From Ceratodon purpureus (taxonomy: Eukaryota; Streptophyta; Bryopsida; Pseudoditrichales; Ditrichaceae): a DNA stretch of 64,000 nt. Positions 10,465 through 22,267 of the stretch are shown here, piece by piece. The notes under the pieces were generated by a model. That model had not been told where the DNA came from. It did not search any database and saw only the letters and a program-made list of their open reading frames with translations. Within the stretch, counting starts at the first letter, position 1. The number at the start of each line of letters is the position of its first letter. Location of the stretch: the NCBI GenBank assembly GCA_014871385.1, contig CM026423.1:3228408-3292407 (forward strand), given 5' to 3'. Both the position numbers and the translations under genes were made by a program.

Positions 10465-13400
10465 ATGAAGAGAGGGCGGGAGTTTGAGACATCAGCGAAT
10501 CCTGCCTCGAAACCTCGGCTCTCTCGTATGTTGTCTCTCATGAGAAGATTTGGCGTTGTTTCTGAGTTTGATGACGGGCTCTGCTGTTACCCCCTTGTTT
10601 TTGAGGTGTTGGAGGTTTGTCTTTTGGCAGGCGATGGCACACCTGAGAGAGTGCGGCAAGTTGCAAATCATTACAGTGCCCGACCCAATCAGACTCGGGA
10701 GCAGAGGGAGGCGAGCCCTATTATCCATCTGAAGAAACTCAACAATTGGGTACTGCTTCCGTCCGTTTTAATGTTGTTGCCAAAATCATGGATATATTCT
10801 AGTAGCAATACTTATTTTGTAATGCCGTCGATTGATAGCGTGTGTGTTTCTGTGCAGATTAAGAGCGTCCTGATTCAAATCTATACCCAAAGGGGAGATG
10901 CAGTCATTGATATTGCTTGTGGAAAGGTGCACAACTTCTAACAACGTCTTCAATGTGCCATCTCAATCTCATGAAAGCCTACTTCTACTCGGGATGTCAC
11001 AGGATGATAAGGTTTTTACCTTTTCACATGTATAATTGTGACGAGTAGGATGTGGTGTTATGATTTAGGGGGGAGATCTTATCAAGTGGGACAAGGCGTC
11101 AATTGGATACTACGTTGGTATTGACATTGCTGAAGGCTCGGTATCTCTTCTTACCATGCCCATGAGGAATATATAATACGCATATTAATATGGAGAAAGT
11201 CACTTTTTTTGCTTCAGAGGCTGGTAGCTTTCCGTTCTAGTTGATGGAGAACGATGCGATGTTCAGTTCCTTTGATAGCAATCTGCTTCTAGAAGCTCCT
11301 CTATCGATTCGATTCAAGTAGTGTTGATTTCATGTTGCACATGGCAGATTGAAGATGCGGTAAAGAGATACAATGGAGACACTGACCATGCGCGTGGTCG
11401 TAGAAATTTTTGCTTTCCAGCTAAACTTATTTGTGCCGATTGTTTTGAGGTAAAATGTTCTCTCTAGTGTTATTTCGAGTGTTCTTCCTTTCAAGTTCTC
11501 AGTTGTTGGTGTGCCACCTTGTAACTGTAGTTCCACGTCATGAACTAGTGTTGATTTTGCACGTCAATTTTGACATTCGCGTCAGTTTTCACTTCGTGCC
11601 ATTTTTTATATCTCTTACTACTGTTGTAATTAGCATTGTCATGGATTCGCGTAGCAGAGACTTGAAATGGATTGGTGTGCACTCGCGTCTATTGATTAAT
11701 GAGACTGAATTGGTTTGTCGGGCATCAGGTTGATCTTGAGCCAGTTCTCAAGGATGACGGTCTCTTTAATGTCTGCAGTGTACAGGTAACATATATCACA
11801 TGAATTGTTAATTTGGTGTGTGCACTAGACATAAATGGTTGTAGAAACTATTTTGAATTTTCACATGTCAAATTCGACAGGTGATAATCATTGATTTCAT
11901 TGGATAGCATTCTAGTGTTTCTATGAAACATTTCCAGATTCCTGTTCCATTAATGGCCTCTTTACGTATTGAAACACATCCGTGCTTTTGGGTCGGGATT
12001 GAGCTCTTAAATTGGTTACTTAGACAATCTGTAAGAGGGTGGGTCTTGTTCAAACAGTTTGCAATGCACTACTCGTGGGACACGGAGGAACGCGCACGGA
12101 GAGCTTTGCGAAATGTCTCTGCTATGCTTCAGCCGGGAGGATGCTTCATAGGCACCATGCCAGATGCAGATGTCCTTGTTCGCAAACTACGTGATGGTTG
12201 ATTCTCAACTCCGAAATACTTGAATTTTATAGAGACTGCTTGTCCCTCCACTAGCTTCTAATTCAAGGATCTGCTCATGTGATCCTTTTCTCTTAAAATG
12301 GAATAGCAACGGAGTTGACATAGTTTGACTTGCTGATGCGTGAAACAGCTGATGGGCTTGAGTTTGGAAACAAGGTCTATCGGGTGCGTTTTGACGAAAA
12401 CTACAGTGACAAGGTACTGAACTATGAAACTTTATTATTGAGCACTTTCCGTATGTATATTTTTAGTGTTGTCAAATCAGAATAGAACTTCTGATATGTT
12501 TTTTGTTAAATTCTTCAAAGATGTGGACAACAGAATTATGACTGCTGATCTATGTTTTGAGAATCTGAATTTCGCCGTTAATGTGCAGCATTTCCCTTCA
12601 TCAACACCTTATGGAATACAGTACGAGTTTCATTTGGAGGTATAATTCAGCTTTCTTACCGGATGTATATTTGGAATGGTTTTCATGTGAAGCAGTTGTG
12701 AGAACACGTGAAGGCAATACTGTAAGATGTCCACTTCGTGAAGTGTTGATGGAGTCCACTTCTGTCGCATTTGTGGACACCTCAATTTTGGTGTTATTTG
12801 AACCATATGTCCTCCATATCAGAGGTTTGGAACATTTTCGCTCTAGAAAATCACGCTGCTATTTTGGAAAGCGCTGAGGTGAACACGCTGGTAGCAAGCT
12901 GGAGATGCTTTTTTCGCAACTTCAGTTTACAGACAATCATACTCGCTCTGTGGTGCGTGCAGGATGCTGTGGATTGCCCGGAATGGCTCGTCCCCTTCCA
13001 GTGCTTCAGAGCTTTAGCCGCAGAGGTACACCCAGAGCTCCTTTTCCTACTGCTGAAGTCAGATACCAACCTATTTACATCAAGTATGCTTATCATATAG
13101 TATTTGGAAAACGATGTCCTTTCTGTCAAACTCTTAAATTCTGTTGAATCGGAAGATCTAGGGCAGTGGTGAGGAATCATTTCTAATTGTTTACATGTAG
13201 GGAAGACTTATAATGTAAATGAATAATTACTGTGGACAATTGACTTGTGCAGTATGGACTGGAGCTTGTGTTTAAGAGTAACTTCCACTCATTCGTAAAA
13301 CAATATTGCCAACAGAAGGACTTCGCAGATTTAATGCGCAAACTGGGAGCGCTTGGTGATCCTGGTAGTTGTCCATCTTTATCCAGATGAAATTTTTCTT

Positions 13401-13940
13401 TGTTGACATATGCATTTCAACGATAACAGCTTGAGTTGTTACAATGCGATCTGTGCTTTGAATGGTCTCTGTTCCCTGTTATTGATGGGATTGTATTTGT
13501 ACTTTGGAAGCTGTCGGCGACAGTATAACAGATGATGAGTGGGATGCTGCGTATATCTATCTTGTCTTCGTATTTAGAAAGGTAATATCCCTGTGATTTT
13601 AGGACTAATCTAGCTCAGAAGAGTTTGCCTGATCACTTGCTGCCTTACTGTGAGAATCAGTATATGCATCATGAGGGACTTGGATGCATCACGCTTGTGT
13701 TGGCTGGAAAATTCATTATTCCCACCGGTTGCTGCTGGCTTTCTTTAGTGAGATTAGCTATGCTCTCATTTTGCCTGTGCAAGATTAAGGTTCTCATTGA
13801 TGATGATTGTGTTGTCGGAATTCTAATGTGAAGGTCTTCTGTTGGCTTTGACATGACAGAGTGGAAACAAACCACCTCGGCCAAAAACGCCAAGGGGGAC
13901 TTATAAAATCATAGCGCCTGAGGAAGTCATCTTCCTTTAG
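10465..13940 (+). CDS. mRNA cap guanine-N7 methyltransferase
   Basis: Methylates N7 of the guanosine cap on nascent mRNA with S-adenosylmethionine, in the nucleus. Thirteen exons: 10465-10525, 10631-10749, 10858-10926, 11069-11140, 11348-11449, 11729-11785, 12058-12196, 12349-12413, 12589-12639, 12963-13025, 13253-13364, 13511-13581 and 13860-13940. All phases agree; the total is 1062 nt (353 residues). Motifs: NHYSARPNQTREQREASPI and HLKKLNNW; SAM motif I DIACGKGGDLIKWD; YYVGIDIAEGSIEDA; QFAMHYSW; GGCFIGTMPDADVL; late DAVDCPEWLVPF. I chose ATG 10465 because it gives MKRGREFE, like the plant family start MKRG, and no earlier in-frame ATG exists. An acceptor-like TGGCAG just before 10431 suggests an upstream non-coding exon. 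Length fits the plant family (~370). A possible 3' UTR intron lies near 14009-14198. Confidence 0.95.
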
Positions 13941-16900
13941 CAGTGATTTCGTCTTAAGCCTATTCTTTCCACCTTGTTTGGGTCAACAGTCAAATTTGCT
14001 TTCCATGGTAATTTCTGCACTCCCAGTTCCCTTTTTGCTCAAGTTTTCATTTTATTTTTTATCAGGAGTATGCAATGATTTTCAACTTTCGTAGTATTTC
14101 TTCTCCTTACCATCATGGCAAGTCATCTTCTACAAAAAGTATTACATTTCTTCATCAAGGTAAGTAATTACTTATATGATACGTTTACTGCATACAGGAT
14201 GATGAAGCAGCGAGGCTGTACTGCAAACGGCCAAGCGTCTTGAGACTGTTTGGGCGTCTCAATAGGTGCATCAGGATGGAGTTGGCATGAGATGTGATTG
14301 GAGTTTTATTGAATTTATGGAGCTCCTACGCATTAAAAAGCATGTTTTGGTATCCAAGGGGTTACGCATCACGAGAGCGAATTTGAGTACCTACTCCTTT
14401 GTAAAATATCGGATGCATTTAGTTCTGCAGTAAATTATTTGCAGGAAACATCTTTTTGAAATGTATCATAACTTGGTCAGTGAAATATGAGATCCCTTGG
14501 TTTAACGTGCGTTGTAGTTTGTGTCGAGCTAGTTTAGTGCGGATTTCTTGAATTCTAGGTACACTCTAGATCGGCAGTGATGGCTGGTAACTTATTCACA
14601 CGGTATTCGACACTTCAGTATAGGGCTCAGTATAGTTGCTCTTCGTGAAGTTACCTGAATTTCTTCCTTTGAAGGATAATCCAACGCAAATTATAGATTC
14701 ATTTCGAGTTGGCTTATATGGATGTATCGTTTAGATTTGCGGATACAGCTGTAAGAATTCAAAGAAACAGTACAAAATCAGCTTGACATGGACAGTCGGG
14801 TACAAGCTGGTTTTTGGATCAATTTGAGATTTGTGGGAACTTTGGAAGGCCAATTGAGAATACGGTATTTTCCTTTTATTTTTTGAGGAGGAAATTAGGA
14901 AATTCGAATATCTTCAAGTTTTGTTAATCCAAAGTACAGGGAACAAGGAAATTATTTTAAAAATAAGTCAAGACTTAAAATAGCCAACAAACTTAAAACA
15001 TATAAGTGAGCTTAAGTAAGCTTTATGGTTGCATGCTTATATATGAGAACTTTGAAATAGAATATTTGTAAGATACTTATCAAATACCAAACATAGAATA
15101 GACAAATTACTAAATGGCTATCTCTACTAGTTAACCTTTAATTTTCATTTATACATGGATTTAAAATATACTTGCATTAATGGAATAACCAGCTTTTAAA
15201 GATTGTCTAAGTGGACATTCCATTGGGTTGCATTTGTGTTAAATGTTGGATTAAATTGCATTGAGATACTCTTTTATTTTATATTGAGAATAATAGCACA
15301 AGGTTGTTTATTGAAATCAAGATGTACAATGGATGCTACTTAATTATGTAAAAATTATTATTAGGATTTTCCATAAATATTGCAAAAGGCCTTTATAACA
15401 AACCATAAGCATTAATTGATTCGGGCATATATCTAGGGAACATTTAGGGTTTTAATAGAATCTTCAAGGTTTCTAAGATACATGGTTATGTAGGTTTTTC
15501 AGGATTTTAATACAATCTACGAGTTTCAAGTAAGGTATGCACAAAGGATGTACATGAGCCAAAAGTCAAGGTCATGTTCTGGTTGGGCAGATTTGATGGG
15601 CTTGTAAAATTTGAACAACACAATTTCAAACGGATCCAACGGTGGAGAATTGTCTAGGGTTGGAATCGCCACCATTTTTGTTAGATATTAGTGGTTGCAT
15701 GCGTCTGTAGCGATTCCCATGCACAATTTCAGGTCCTTTGCTTTTCGTAGTGGTGACGAGAATAACAAGGTTTTAGAGAGAAAGGAATGGGTCACGCCAA
15801 GTCTTAGTGGAGCAAGCGTATCAATAAATCCAAAGTACTCCGGGTGAAACATGAGAGGAAGAGAAGCAAGAAAATCAGGGCATGAAATAGGACGTTACAA
15901 GAAGCAAGATTTGAAAGTACCCGATCTTAGCAGACATCGCCTATTGACGATAGTGCCAAATTAAGAGAGTTGAGCTCTATATTGGTGAATTTCCAAATGG
16001 CAGTGGCTCGCAATGTGGCGAGCTTGCTTATACTTTTAACGATTTGATTTGTAGTAGAATTTGGACTACCACCGTTCAGTATTAGAGAAATTTTTGGAAC
16101 AATCCTTGCTTTAACCGGCTATTCCAGAGGCTATTGTCAAGAAAGATGAAAGAGAGTTATGCCAAGTGGTCTGTAATAGGATCACTGAGGCATGGTCACG
16201 CAAGTACATAGCGTGGAAAGTGGTTGAAGCAACTATTATTTTAGTGGTAGACTCTAGGACCGTGCAAGCACCATCAAATTGCATCGGGATGAATTGTTGC
16301 ACACTTAGGAGGGAAGTTCTTTGAAAACAATTGTTGAACATAGAAGAGCAATGAGTTTCTTTGGGCTAAGAATGACCGTAAAAGAAGGAAAGATGCTTTA
16401 TTGTATGAAACTCTCGATGTTGTAAGGTGGTGGATTGAAGAAACATGTGTTAGCTCTTTGAAGAAAGACATCTGTCGCAAGCGCGTTGGCATCCGAAAAT
16501 TCATCTCTTATGCCGGCTACTGGCTCGAAGAATTAGAGGTATATGTCTAAGTCATAGCATCATGTGCTGCTTTCATTGGAGTACTGATGTAGAAATCAAT
16601 CTCCATTGTTTTGAACCTTCTCAGGCGTTGTTGCTTTTGGTTTTATATCAATGTGATAATCCTGATGAGTATTGGTGAAACATGTGTATCAGTTAAAAAG
16701 ATGTACCTAGGATTTTAATCGTAATGTTATTTGTGTTGATTTCATGTGTATGTGCTGTCCTAGCGTTTGGGCTTCATGGAAACTGTAGTTCAGTTTGTTA
16801 TTCCTACCTCTGTACAGCTTCGAAGGGTATATGTTACAAAAGTTTTTTCCCGCTTCCAAAATGGCTACCATAATAATTCCATGTCAAGTGGTCTTTCTTG

Positions 16901-17300
16901 TGAACAAGAAATTCATTTTGAAACTTTGTTTTATTCTTTCTTTTATTTCCATTGATTCCATTGTTAGTATATTCAAGTTGCCGCACTTATTTTGCTCCTT
17001 TCCGACATACTATTAGCCGTGCAATGCAATCCAAAGCCAAATTGTTATAATCATGTGTTTAGAAGATATGGATATTTACAATTTCTTCAAGTTATTTGCA
17101 TTTGGAAGGTTCCATGGCTTCATTCTTGAATTTTAGCGATTCGAGCTCTAAACATTTGTGCTCTAGAGGTTCCGAGTTCCGGACTCTAGCCACGCTATAT
17201 GCAAACCTAAATAACATGTTGGTTCATGTTTGGCAAATTAGTACTTCCAGATATTTGGAAACCGATATTTCAAGAGGCTAAAGAAAGCCGCTTTCTTAAA
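13941..17300. other. 3' UTR, then AT-rich intergenic DNA
   Basis: After the cap methyltransferase 3' UTR (to roughly 14.5 kb) the sequence is AT-rich and non-coding, apart from a decayed reading frame near 16.1-16.55 kb listed separately. I found no TIR pair or RNA gene. Confidence 0.4.
16125..16550 (+). pseudogene. Decayed, unidentified coding remnant
   Basis: Two plus-strand stretches read like protein in different frames. One gives RELCQVVCNRITEAW and WKVVEATIILVVDS. The next gives RAMSFFWAKNDRKRRKDA, then DVVRWWIEETCVSSLKKDI and GYWLEELEVYV before a stop. A frame change and stops separate them. I do not recognise the family; a transposon-borne gene is plausible because the flanks hold no host gene. 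Confidence 0.35.
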
Positions 17301-17321
17301 AACCTAATGACTTCGCGAAGA

Positions 17322-17535
17322 AGGCGCGCAGGGGCGAGTTGCGGAGGAGCAAAGTCGTAGCAGGGGTGCCGCGAGGCGCAAGGAGCGGAGCTGCAGACGC
17401 GCAAGGGGCGAGTCGCGGAGGTTGAAGAGAGGGTCAGCTGCAGAGGCGCGCGGGGGCGAGTTGTGGAGGCGAACATTTCTGGAGGCGCAAGAGACGAGCT
17501 GCGAGGCGCGAGGGGCGAGCTGGGGAGGAGCAACA
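17322..17535. repeat. GC-rich degenerate tandem repeats
   Basis: A purine- and GC-rich block made of five or six irregular units with the core GGGGCGAGYTGYGGAGG and GAGGCGCRMGRGGCG. It marks an abrupt change from the AT-rich DNA on the left to the GC-rich 17.3-23 kb island, and may be the upstream region of the gene at 17776. Confidence 0.6.
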
Positions 17536-17775
17536 ACAATTCTGCTTCGGACTTCGGTGAGGTAAGCTGCTGGTTTTCAGCTCTCTCCTCCGAGCCTCCT
17601 CGCATGGTTTTTTTTAATTAGCTGTTGGAGTGAATCGGCCATGGTGTATTCGGAGTAGACAGTGGTTCAGCCATGGCCGCCGGAGTCCTTAGTTCTACAG
17701 GATTTTTGGAGTGAAAATGTAACTAGTCTAATCCGCAAGAATAATACCCTGTCCGTTTCTCTCCTTTCAGCTGCC

Positions 17776-19819
17776 ATGCGCGATCCCCCAATCGTAAAAC
17801 GTGTTGTTTTTGCACTACCAGCGCCAGGGATGTCGAGCCGTAGGAAGGGAAAGGCCGCGGCTTCTCGGGAGGAGGATCGCACTGAGAAGAAGGAGGCCGT
17901 CGTGAAGAAGGAGGTCGCGGAGCTTGCTGACAGCAAGGAGGATGCCAACGATGTTGAGACGCCATGGGATGATGCGTTCGACTTGGAGGGCTTACCCCCT
18001 GCACTTCATGGACAGCTCCACCACCTCGCCCCATTTCTGCTGGGTAGGCAGGCTGCGGATTACGATGAGGACTTCTTCGCCCGCACCTTGCAGCTCTCCA
18101 ACAAGGGGTTGAAGTTCAGTGACCTCAACAGCGAGAAGCACTACAGGAAGAAGGACTTTATCTACAGATGGCCAGAGCGTTCTTCTGGTCGGCACTACGT
18201 TGCTGACTGTGAGGATCCGGAGGCCCAGAGGAAGTACTTGGAGATGTACCGGTGGACCTATGGAGGTGGCCCCGACAATTGGGCATTCGGGACCACCTTC
18301 CTTCGGGCTTGCCACCTCTACTTTGAGGAGGGCGTGGATGTCAACTTCGCCCAGAAGGCGGAGGCAATTGTGAAGGGGCGCGAGAAGCTGCCAGGGCGTA
18401 ATCCGCAGAAGTTGACACCCCCGGCCTTGAGGGAGCAGATTGAGGCCATCATCGACTTCCTCGCAGGCCACGTCCCCGGTGCTGTCAGCAAGGGCAAGGG
18501 AGGAGGGGCGGCTGCGAGCGGAGGAGCCAAGGCAGTCGGAGCCACCTCCAAGGCCATCACGGCCGCGGAGGCGAAGAAGGCAAGGGGTCCTAGATCCGTG
18601 CCCGCCCCTGTCAAGGCCGTGGTGGAGAAGAAGGCCGTGGCTGAGAAGAGGGCCGTGACGACCCCTGTTGCCGCTGCCATCAAGGTGCAGCCCTTGGTGG
18701 CAACGGATCCGAAGCAGGTCCTGGAGCAGCAGCGCCTCAAGAAGCAGTCCTTGGAGGCGGCACTTCTGAAGGTGGAGGCCAGCCGGGACCGCGTGATGGT
18801 CGACCTTGCAACCCAGCGGGACTACATCAGGGCCAAGGAGGCCGAGGAGTCTAAGCTCTACGACGACATCTTCTCCGCTCGCGAGGCCGCCAAGAAGGCC
18901 GCGGCTGATGGCAACGATCAAGAGAAGAGGCGCTTTGATCAGGCGGCCCGCTTAGGCCAAGACAAGCTGGGGCTTGCAAGCAAGGCACTCCTTGAGGCCC
19001 AGGCCCGCATTGACAGGGTCTACAAGAAGTTGGAGGAGATGGAAGCCGATGAGCAGAGACGGCATGCTGAGGTCTCCGCGCTGACAGCGGAGATCTCGGC
19101 CTTGGAGTTGGCATCAGCTTTCTTGCGGCCAAAGATGGTGTTGGCTCGTTACCCCCGGGAGTTCCAGGTGTTGCCAATAGCCCTCAACGACCCATGCCCC
19201 TTCTGCGAGCGTTACTTCGTTGACACCTGCTGCGTGCCTTTGTTCTGCGGCTGCTTGGCACATCCTCATTGTATGTTTGAGGCAGTCTTCTCTCAAGACG
19301 CCCGATGCCGTCGATGCGAGCGGGGGATGACTGGAGGGTGGCTTGGGCAGTGGGGCTTTGACCTTGACTCCAAGGCCGCGGAGGAACTACGCCTCACGGA
19401 GGAGATCCTTCTAGCCGAGCCCGCTTCACCACGTGCTGGCAGCAAGAGGCCCGCTGCCCCCTCAGTGGCCGCGCTTCCGTGGAAGAAGGCCAAGGGCGAC
19501 CAAGGTTTGTGGCCCCTCAACCCATCTACCCATTTCTTGTTGCCTGCCTCATTGTTACATTTACATTTTCTTCTTTTCTAACTCTTGTTTGTTGCCAGCA
19601 ACTGCAGAGGATGCTCTCCCCGACTCAGACTCCCTGGCGTTCGATCCCACGCAACGCTCTCCTCAGGAGACCCAGGCAGCCCTATCTGGAGATGGGAACA
19701 AGGACTCATCCGCCACCACGCAAGGACCACGTGAAGCAGAGAAGAACGAGGACGACACCAGCATGGAGGGACTGTCGAGCCTTGTTGAGGCAATTGCCAC
19801 AAAAGCAGCCGTGGAGTAG
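17776..19819 (+). CDS. Coiled-coil protein with RING-like zinc finger, unknown family
   Basis: The frame is open from 17662, but the first in-frame ATG is 17776, just after an acceptor-like TTTCAG; ATG 17830 is an alternative. Exon 1 is 17776-19504; a GT-AG intron 19505-19598 joins in phase (G|CA) to exon 2, 19599-19819 (TAG). Total 1950 nt, 649 residues. Layout from ATG 17776: Lys/Glu-rich head (1-60); a globular part with YDEDFFARTLQLSNKGLKF, HYRKKDFIYRWPERSSG and FLRACHLYFEEGVDVNFA (about 75-230); Ala/Lys-rich linker; long coiled coil (about 310-450); RING-like Cys/His cluster CPFCERYF, CGCLAHPHC, CRRC (about 475-515); acidic C-terminal tail. RING fingers usually act in ubiquitin ligases, so a ligase role is only a guess. 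GC content is far above that of neighbours. It may be a gene of a mobile element; I do not recognise it. Confidence 0.7.
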
Positions 19820-21070
19820 ATTCCCACCTTGGATAGTTTTGTAGGCCGGGTTAGGGGTTTGCTGGCAACGACTTTTGGTCCGGACTTTTATGGGCCACCT
19901 TTCTTAAACTTTTCCGAACTTGAAAACAATTTGCCTCTGGACTGCCATGTCTCTTTGAAAGATATGGCATTCTTGTAACCCTTCCTTTTTATTCGCAACT
20001 GTATTTCTTCTTTATTGTGGACTGCCGACAGCAAGGGCTGCTCTTTAGCCGCCATTTTATCTTTCGAGCTGTTGTTCTCTTCAAGCCCGCGCTGTCTGAG
20101 AGCATTGTGCCCTCATCGAAGTTCTTTCCTTTGTATTTCCCTTCTTCTATGCAATCAGGTTGCATTTTTTATTTCACCGCTGGTATTTTTATTTTTTTCT
20201 TATTTCATTATTCGCCACCATGGTTCCTTTCAATTTTGGCCATTGTTGTTATTTACCATCTGCGACCTACTTCATCTCTTATGTACAACTGTTTTTTATT
20301 TTTATCTTGTTCTATTAGAATCAAGCGTGGTTCTTTTTTTATTTGCAATCTTCCTTTTTTCCTCTTTGTTGGCACCAAGGGCTGCATTGTGCCCGCCATT
20401 GCTAGTTCAGAGCACCAGGTTCACGAAGGAGCCAGCCTCTTCGGAGGAAGTAACAAACTTTACATTCCTTCCTAATTACTTCATATTTGTCAAGTGCCAA
20501 ACTCCATTTTGTGCCTCTGAAGGGTCATGTGCTCTATTGTATGCAATTGTTTTTCTTTTCTTATTTTGCTCTGGCAGCAGGCTCCACCGTCAATGGCGCC
20601 ACCACAAGTTCGAAGTAATTTTGCGATTCAGACCCAGGCCCTCTGAAACCCCGGCCATTCTTCAGACTTCTTGTATTTTATTCTATTTTTCATTTTGCAC
20701 CCTAGGATTCACCACTGGTAATTGTAACTGTTTTTCTTTTCTATTTCCGCTGGCAGCACGAAGATCAAGGGTACTTCAAATTTGCCTCTATATAACACGT
20801 TAATAGAGGATGTCCCACAGAAAGTCCTGAATGGTAAGCAAAACCACTACCTGAACTCGCTAACGACTTCGCGAAGAACCTAATGACTTCCCACATACTG
20901 TGACTACCCATCCCCGAAATCACTTTTCCTACAGCTCCACAATCTTCATCCTTTTGGGAACCGTGACATCCGCAGCTGTAAGGTGTCTCTCATGGCGCTG
21001 GTTGATCTGCATCCAACAAATCCTGTCATTTTCGTTTGCTGGCAGCAAGGAGCTCTGAATAGCCAATTCC
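19550..21070 (+). repeat. Serial splice-acceptor-like modules downstream of the RING gene
   Basis: At least six stretches combine a T/C-rich tract with a GGCAG- or CCAG-type end and a CA-starting 'exon'. The acceptors lie near 19598 (the real intron end of the RING gene), 20031, 20372 (GGCACC variant), 20579, 20757 and 21047. The modules near 20000-20060 and 20345-20410 align visibly: GCAA, T-rich tract, CAAGGGCTGC, then CCGCCATT. Those at 20540-20600 and 20720-20770 share the tract TGTTTTTCTTTTCT. This looks like a diverged intron-exon unit duplicated in series, perhaps alternative 3' exons. Confidence 0.45.
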
Positions 21071-21100
21071 CAACACATCTAAACGACTACATGAATTCGG

Positions 21101-22267
21101 CTAGACTCGTACCTTTTTCTCACGAACACCGTTGGCCTCTATCAAAACCAGGTTGTACTGCCCAGGTACATCATCTCCAAGTGCCATTGCAATTTCGTGC
21201 CGCAGGTGGGATACTGGCCAACCCTTGCCAACTTCGAATGTTGGCAGCAAGTTCCCCCTAAACATACAAGACACTTCCACCATCACCTCCTCTGGTAGGT
21301 GATCCAACGCTTCCCACTGACTGTTGGCAGCCCCCCTATACCTTGTATACATGAGCCTGGTGTATAATGTTTGTCTTCCCACGTGATAGCGGAAAACAAT
21401 GCTGGTCCTGTTGGCAACGCACTTGATGACATCTTGGCCAATGTGGAACTTCTCGTTCCACCCTGGGTTCATTAGACTGCTCAGCAGAGCCTCGGATGGA
21501 CTACTCAAAACAAACAATGTAGGTGTCCGCCTAATGCTGTCAGCAGCTACCGCAAACAAATCAACCATAACATGGATTGGCATAAACCATTGGTGGTGGA
21601 CGAAGCTGCTACCAGTTGTTGCTTTCATAGCATTTGCAAAATCGAGAGTGAGCTTTGTTCTAAACGCCTCAGATGTGTGCTTGTCTGGCAAAGGCCACTC
21701 CACATCGTTGAACCCTGGAAGCGGGAGTGCTTCAACCTTCCCGTACAGCGTGTCACCTGTTGGAAGCAAATATAGACCACCAAGGAAGAATGTACCTATG
21801 TCCAGCAACTCCGCGTGGCTCTGTCGATTCCGTGTTGCCTCCCCAATCTCAACATGGAGCACAAGAATGGGACCAAGGATAGATGCAGGATGTACCCAAT
21901 CCTCCGAAACCGACGCGTATAGGTAGTTTGCCATTCCCAATTTGGTTGCTGCCTCCGCAGGATCCAAGCGCAGATGCCTTGGCTGATATGCATGTTGCAC
22001 AAGCACCTTATCGAGGTCGCATGCTCCATGCTCCGTGGAGATCCAAGAGAAATCTTTGATCTGCGCTTTGAAGGCCCCCCGAAAATTTTCTCCACCATGT
22101 CGCCTTGCCTCTCTACCCCAAGGCCCATCCGACGCTGGTTGTAGCATAACCCATGAATCACGATCCACCCTCATGGGGATCCAGTTGCCCTCCAAGTCTT
22201 GAGTATTATGCAGAATGACACTCTGTACGAGGGAGTTTGGCCGTGAAGCCATACCACTAGAATGCAT
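21101..22267 (-). CDS. Unidentified 388-residue protein
   Basis: A single long minus-strand frame (ATG 22267; a second ATG at 22252) with balanced, protein-like composition. Segments include DLEGNWIPMRVDRDSW, HAYQPRHLRLDP, ASILGPILVLHVEIG, LLDIGTFFLGGLYLLPTGD, HHQWFMPIHVMVDLFA, NRTSIVFRYHVGRQ and GKGWPVSHLRHEIAMALGD. The last ~55 residues (FRGNLLPTFEV, then WPVSHLRHEI and QYNLVLIEANG) vaguely recall a ubiquitin-like beta-grasp pattern, but this is only a visual impression. There is no signal peptide or clear membrane segment. It converges on the RING gene within the same GC-rich island, so both may belong to one mobile element. I do not recognise the family; it could also be an internal exon of a larger gene. 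Confidence 0.55.
   Translation of the reverse strand: MHSSGMASRPNSLVQSVILHNTQDLEGNWIPMRVDRDSWVMLQPASDGPWGREARRHGGENFRGAFKAQIKDFSWISTEHGACDLDKVLVQHAYQPRHLRLDPAEAATKLGMANYLYASVSEDWVHPASILGPILVLHVEIGEATRNRQSHAELLDIGTFFLGGLYLLPTGDTLYGKVEALPLPGFNDVEWPLPDKHTSEAFRTKLTLDFANAMKATTGSSFVHHQWFMPIHVMVDLFAVAADSIRRTPTLFVLSSPSEALLSSLMNPGWNEKFHIGQDVIKCVANRTSIVFRYHVGRQTLYTRLMYTRYRGAANSQWEALDHLPEEVMVEVSCMFRGNLLPTFEVGKGWPVSHLRHEIAMALGDDVPGQYNLVLIEANGVREKKVRV

Noticed and set aside
17992-18921. 309-codon minus-strand frame
   Set aside because: Antisense shadow of the GC-rich RING gene; Leu/Gly/His-rich with no family features.
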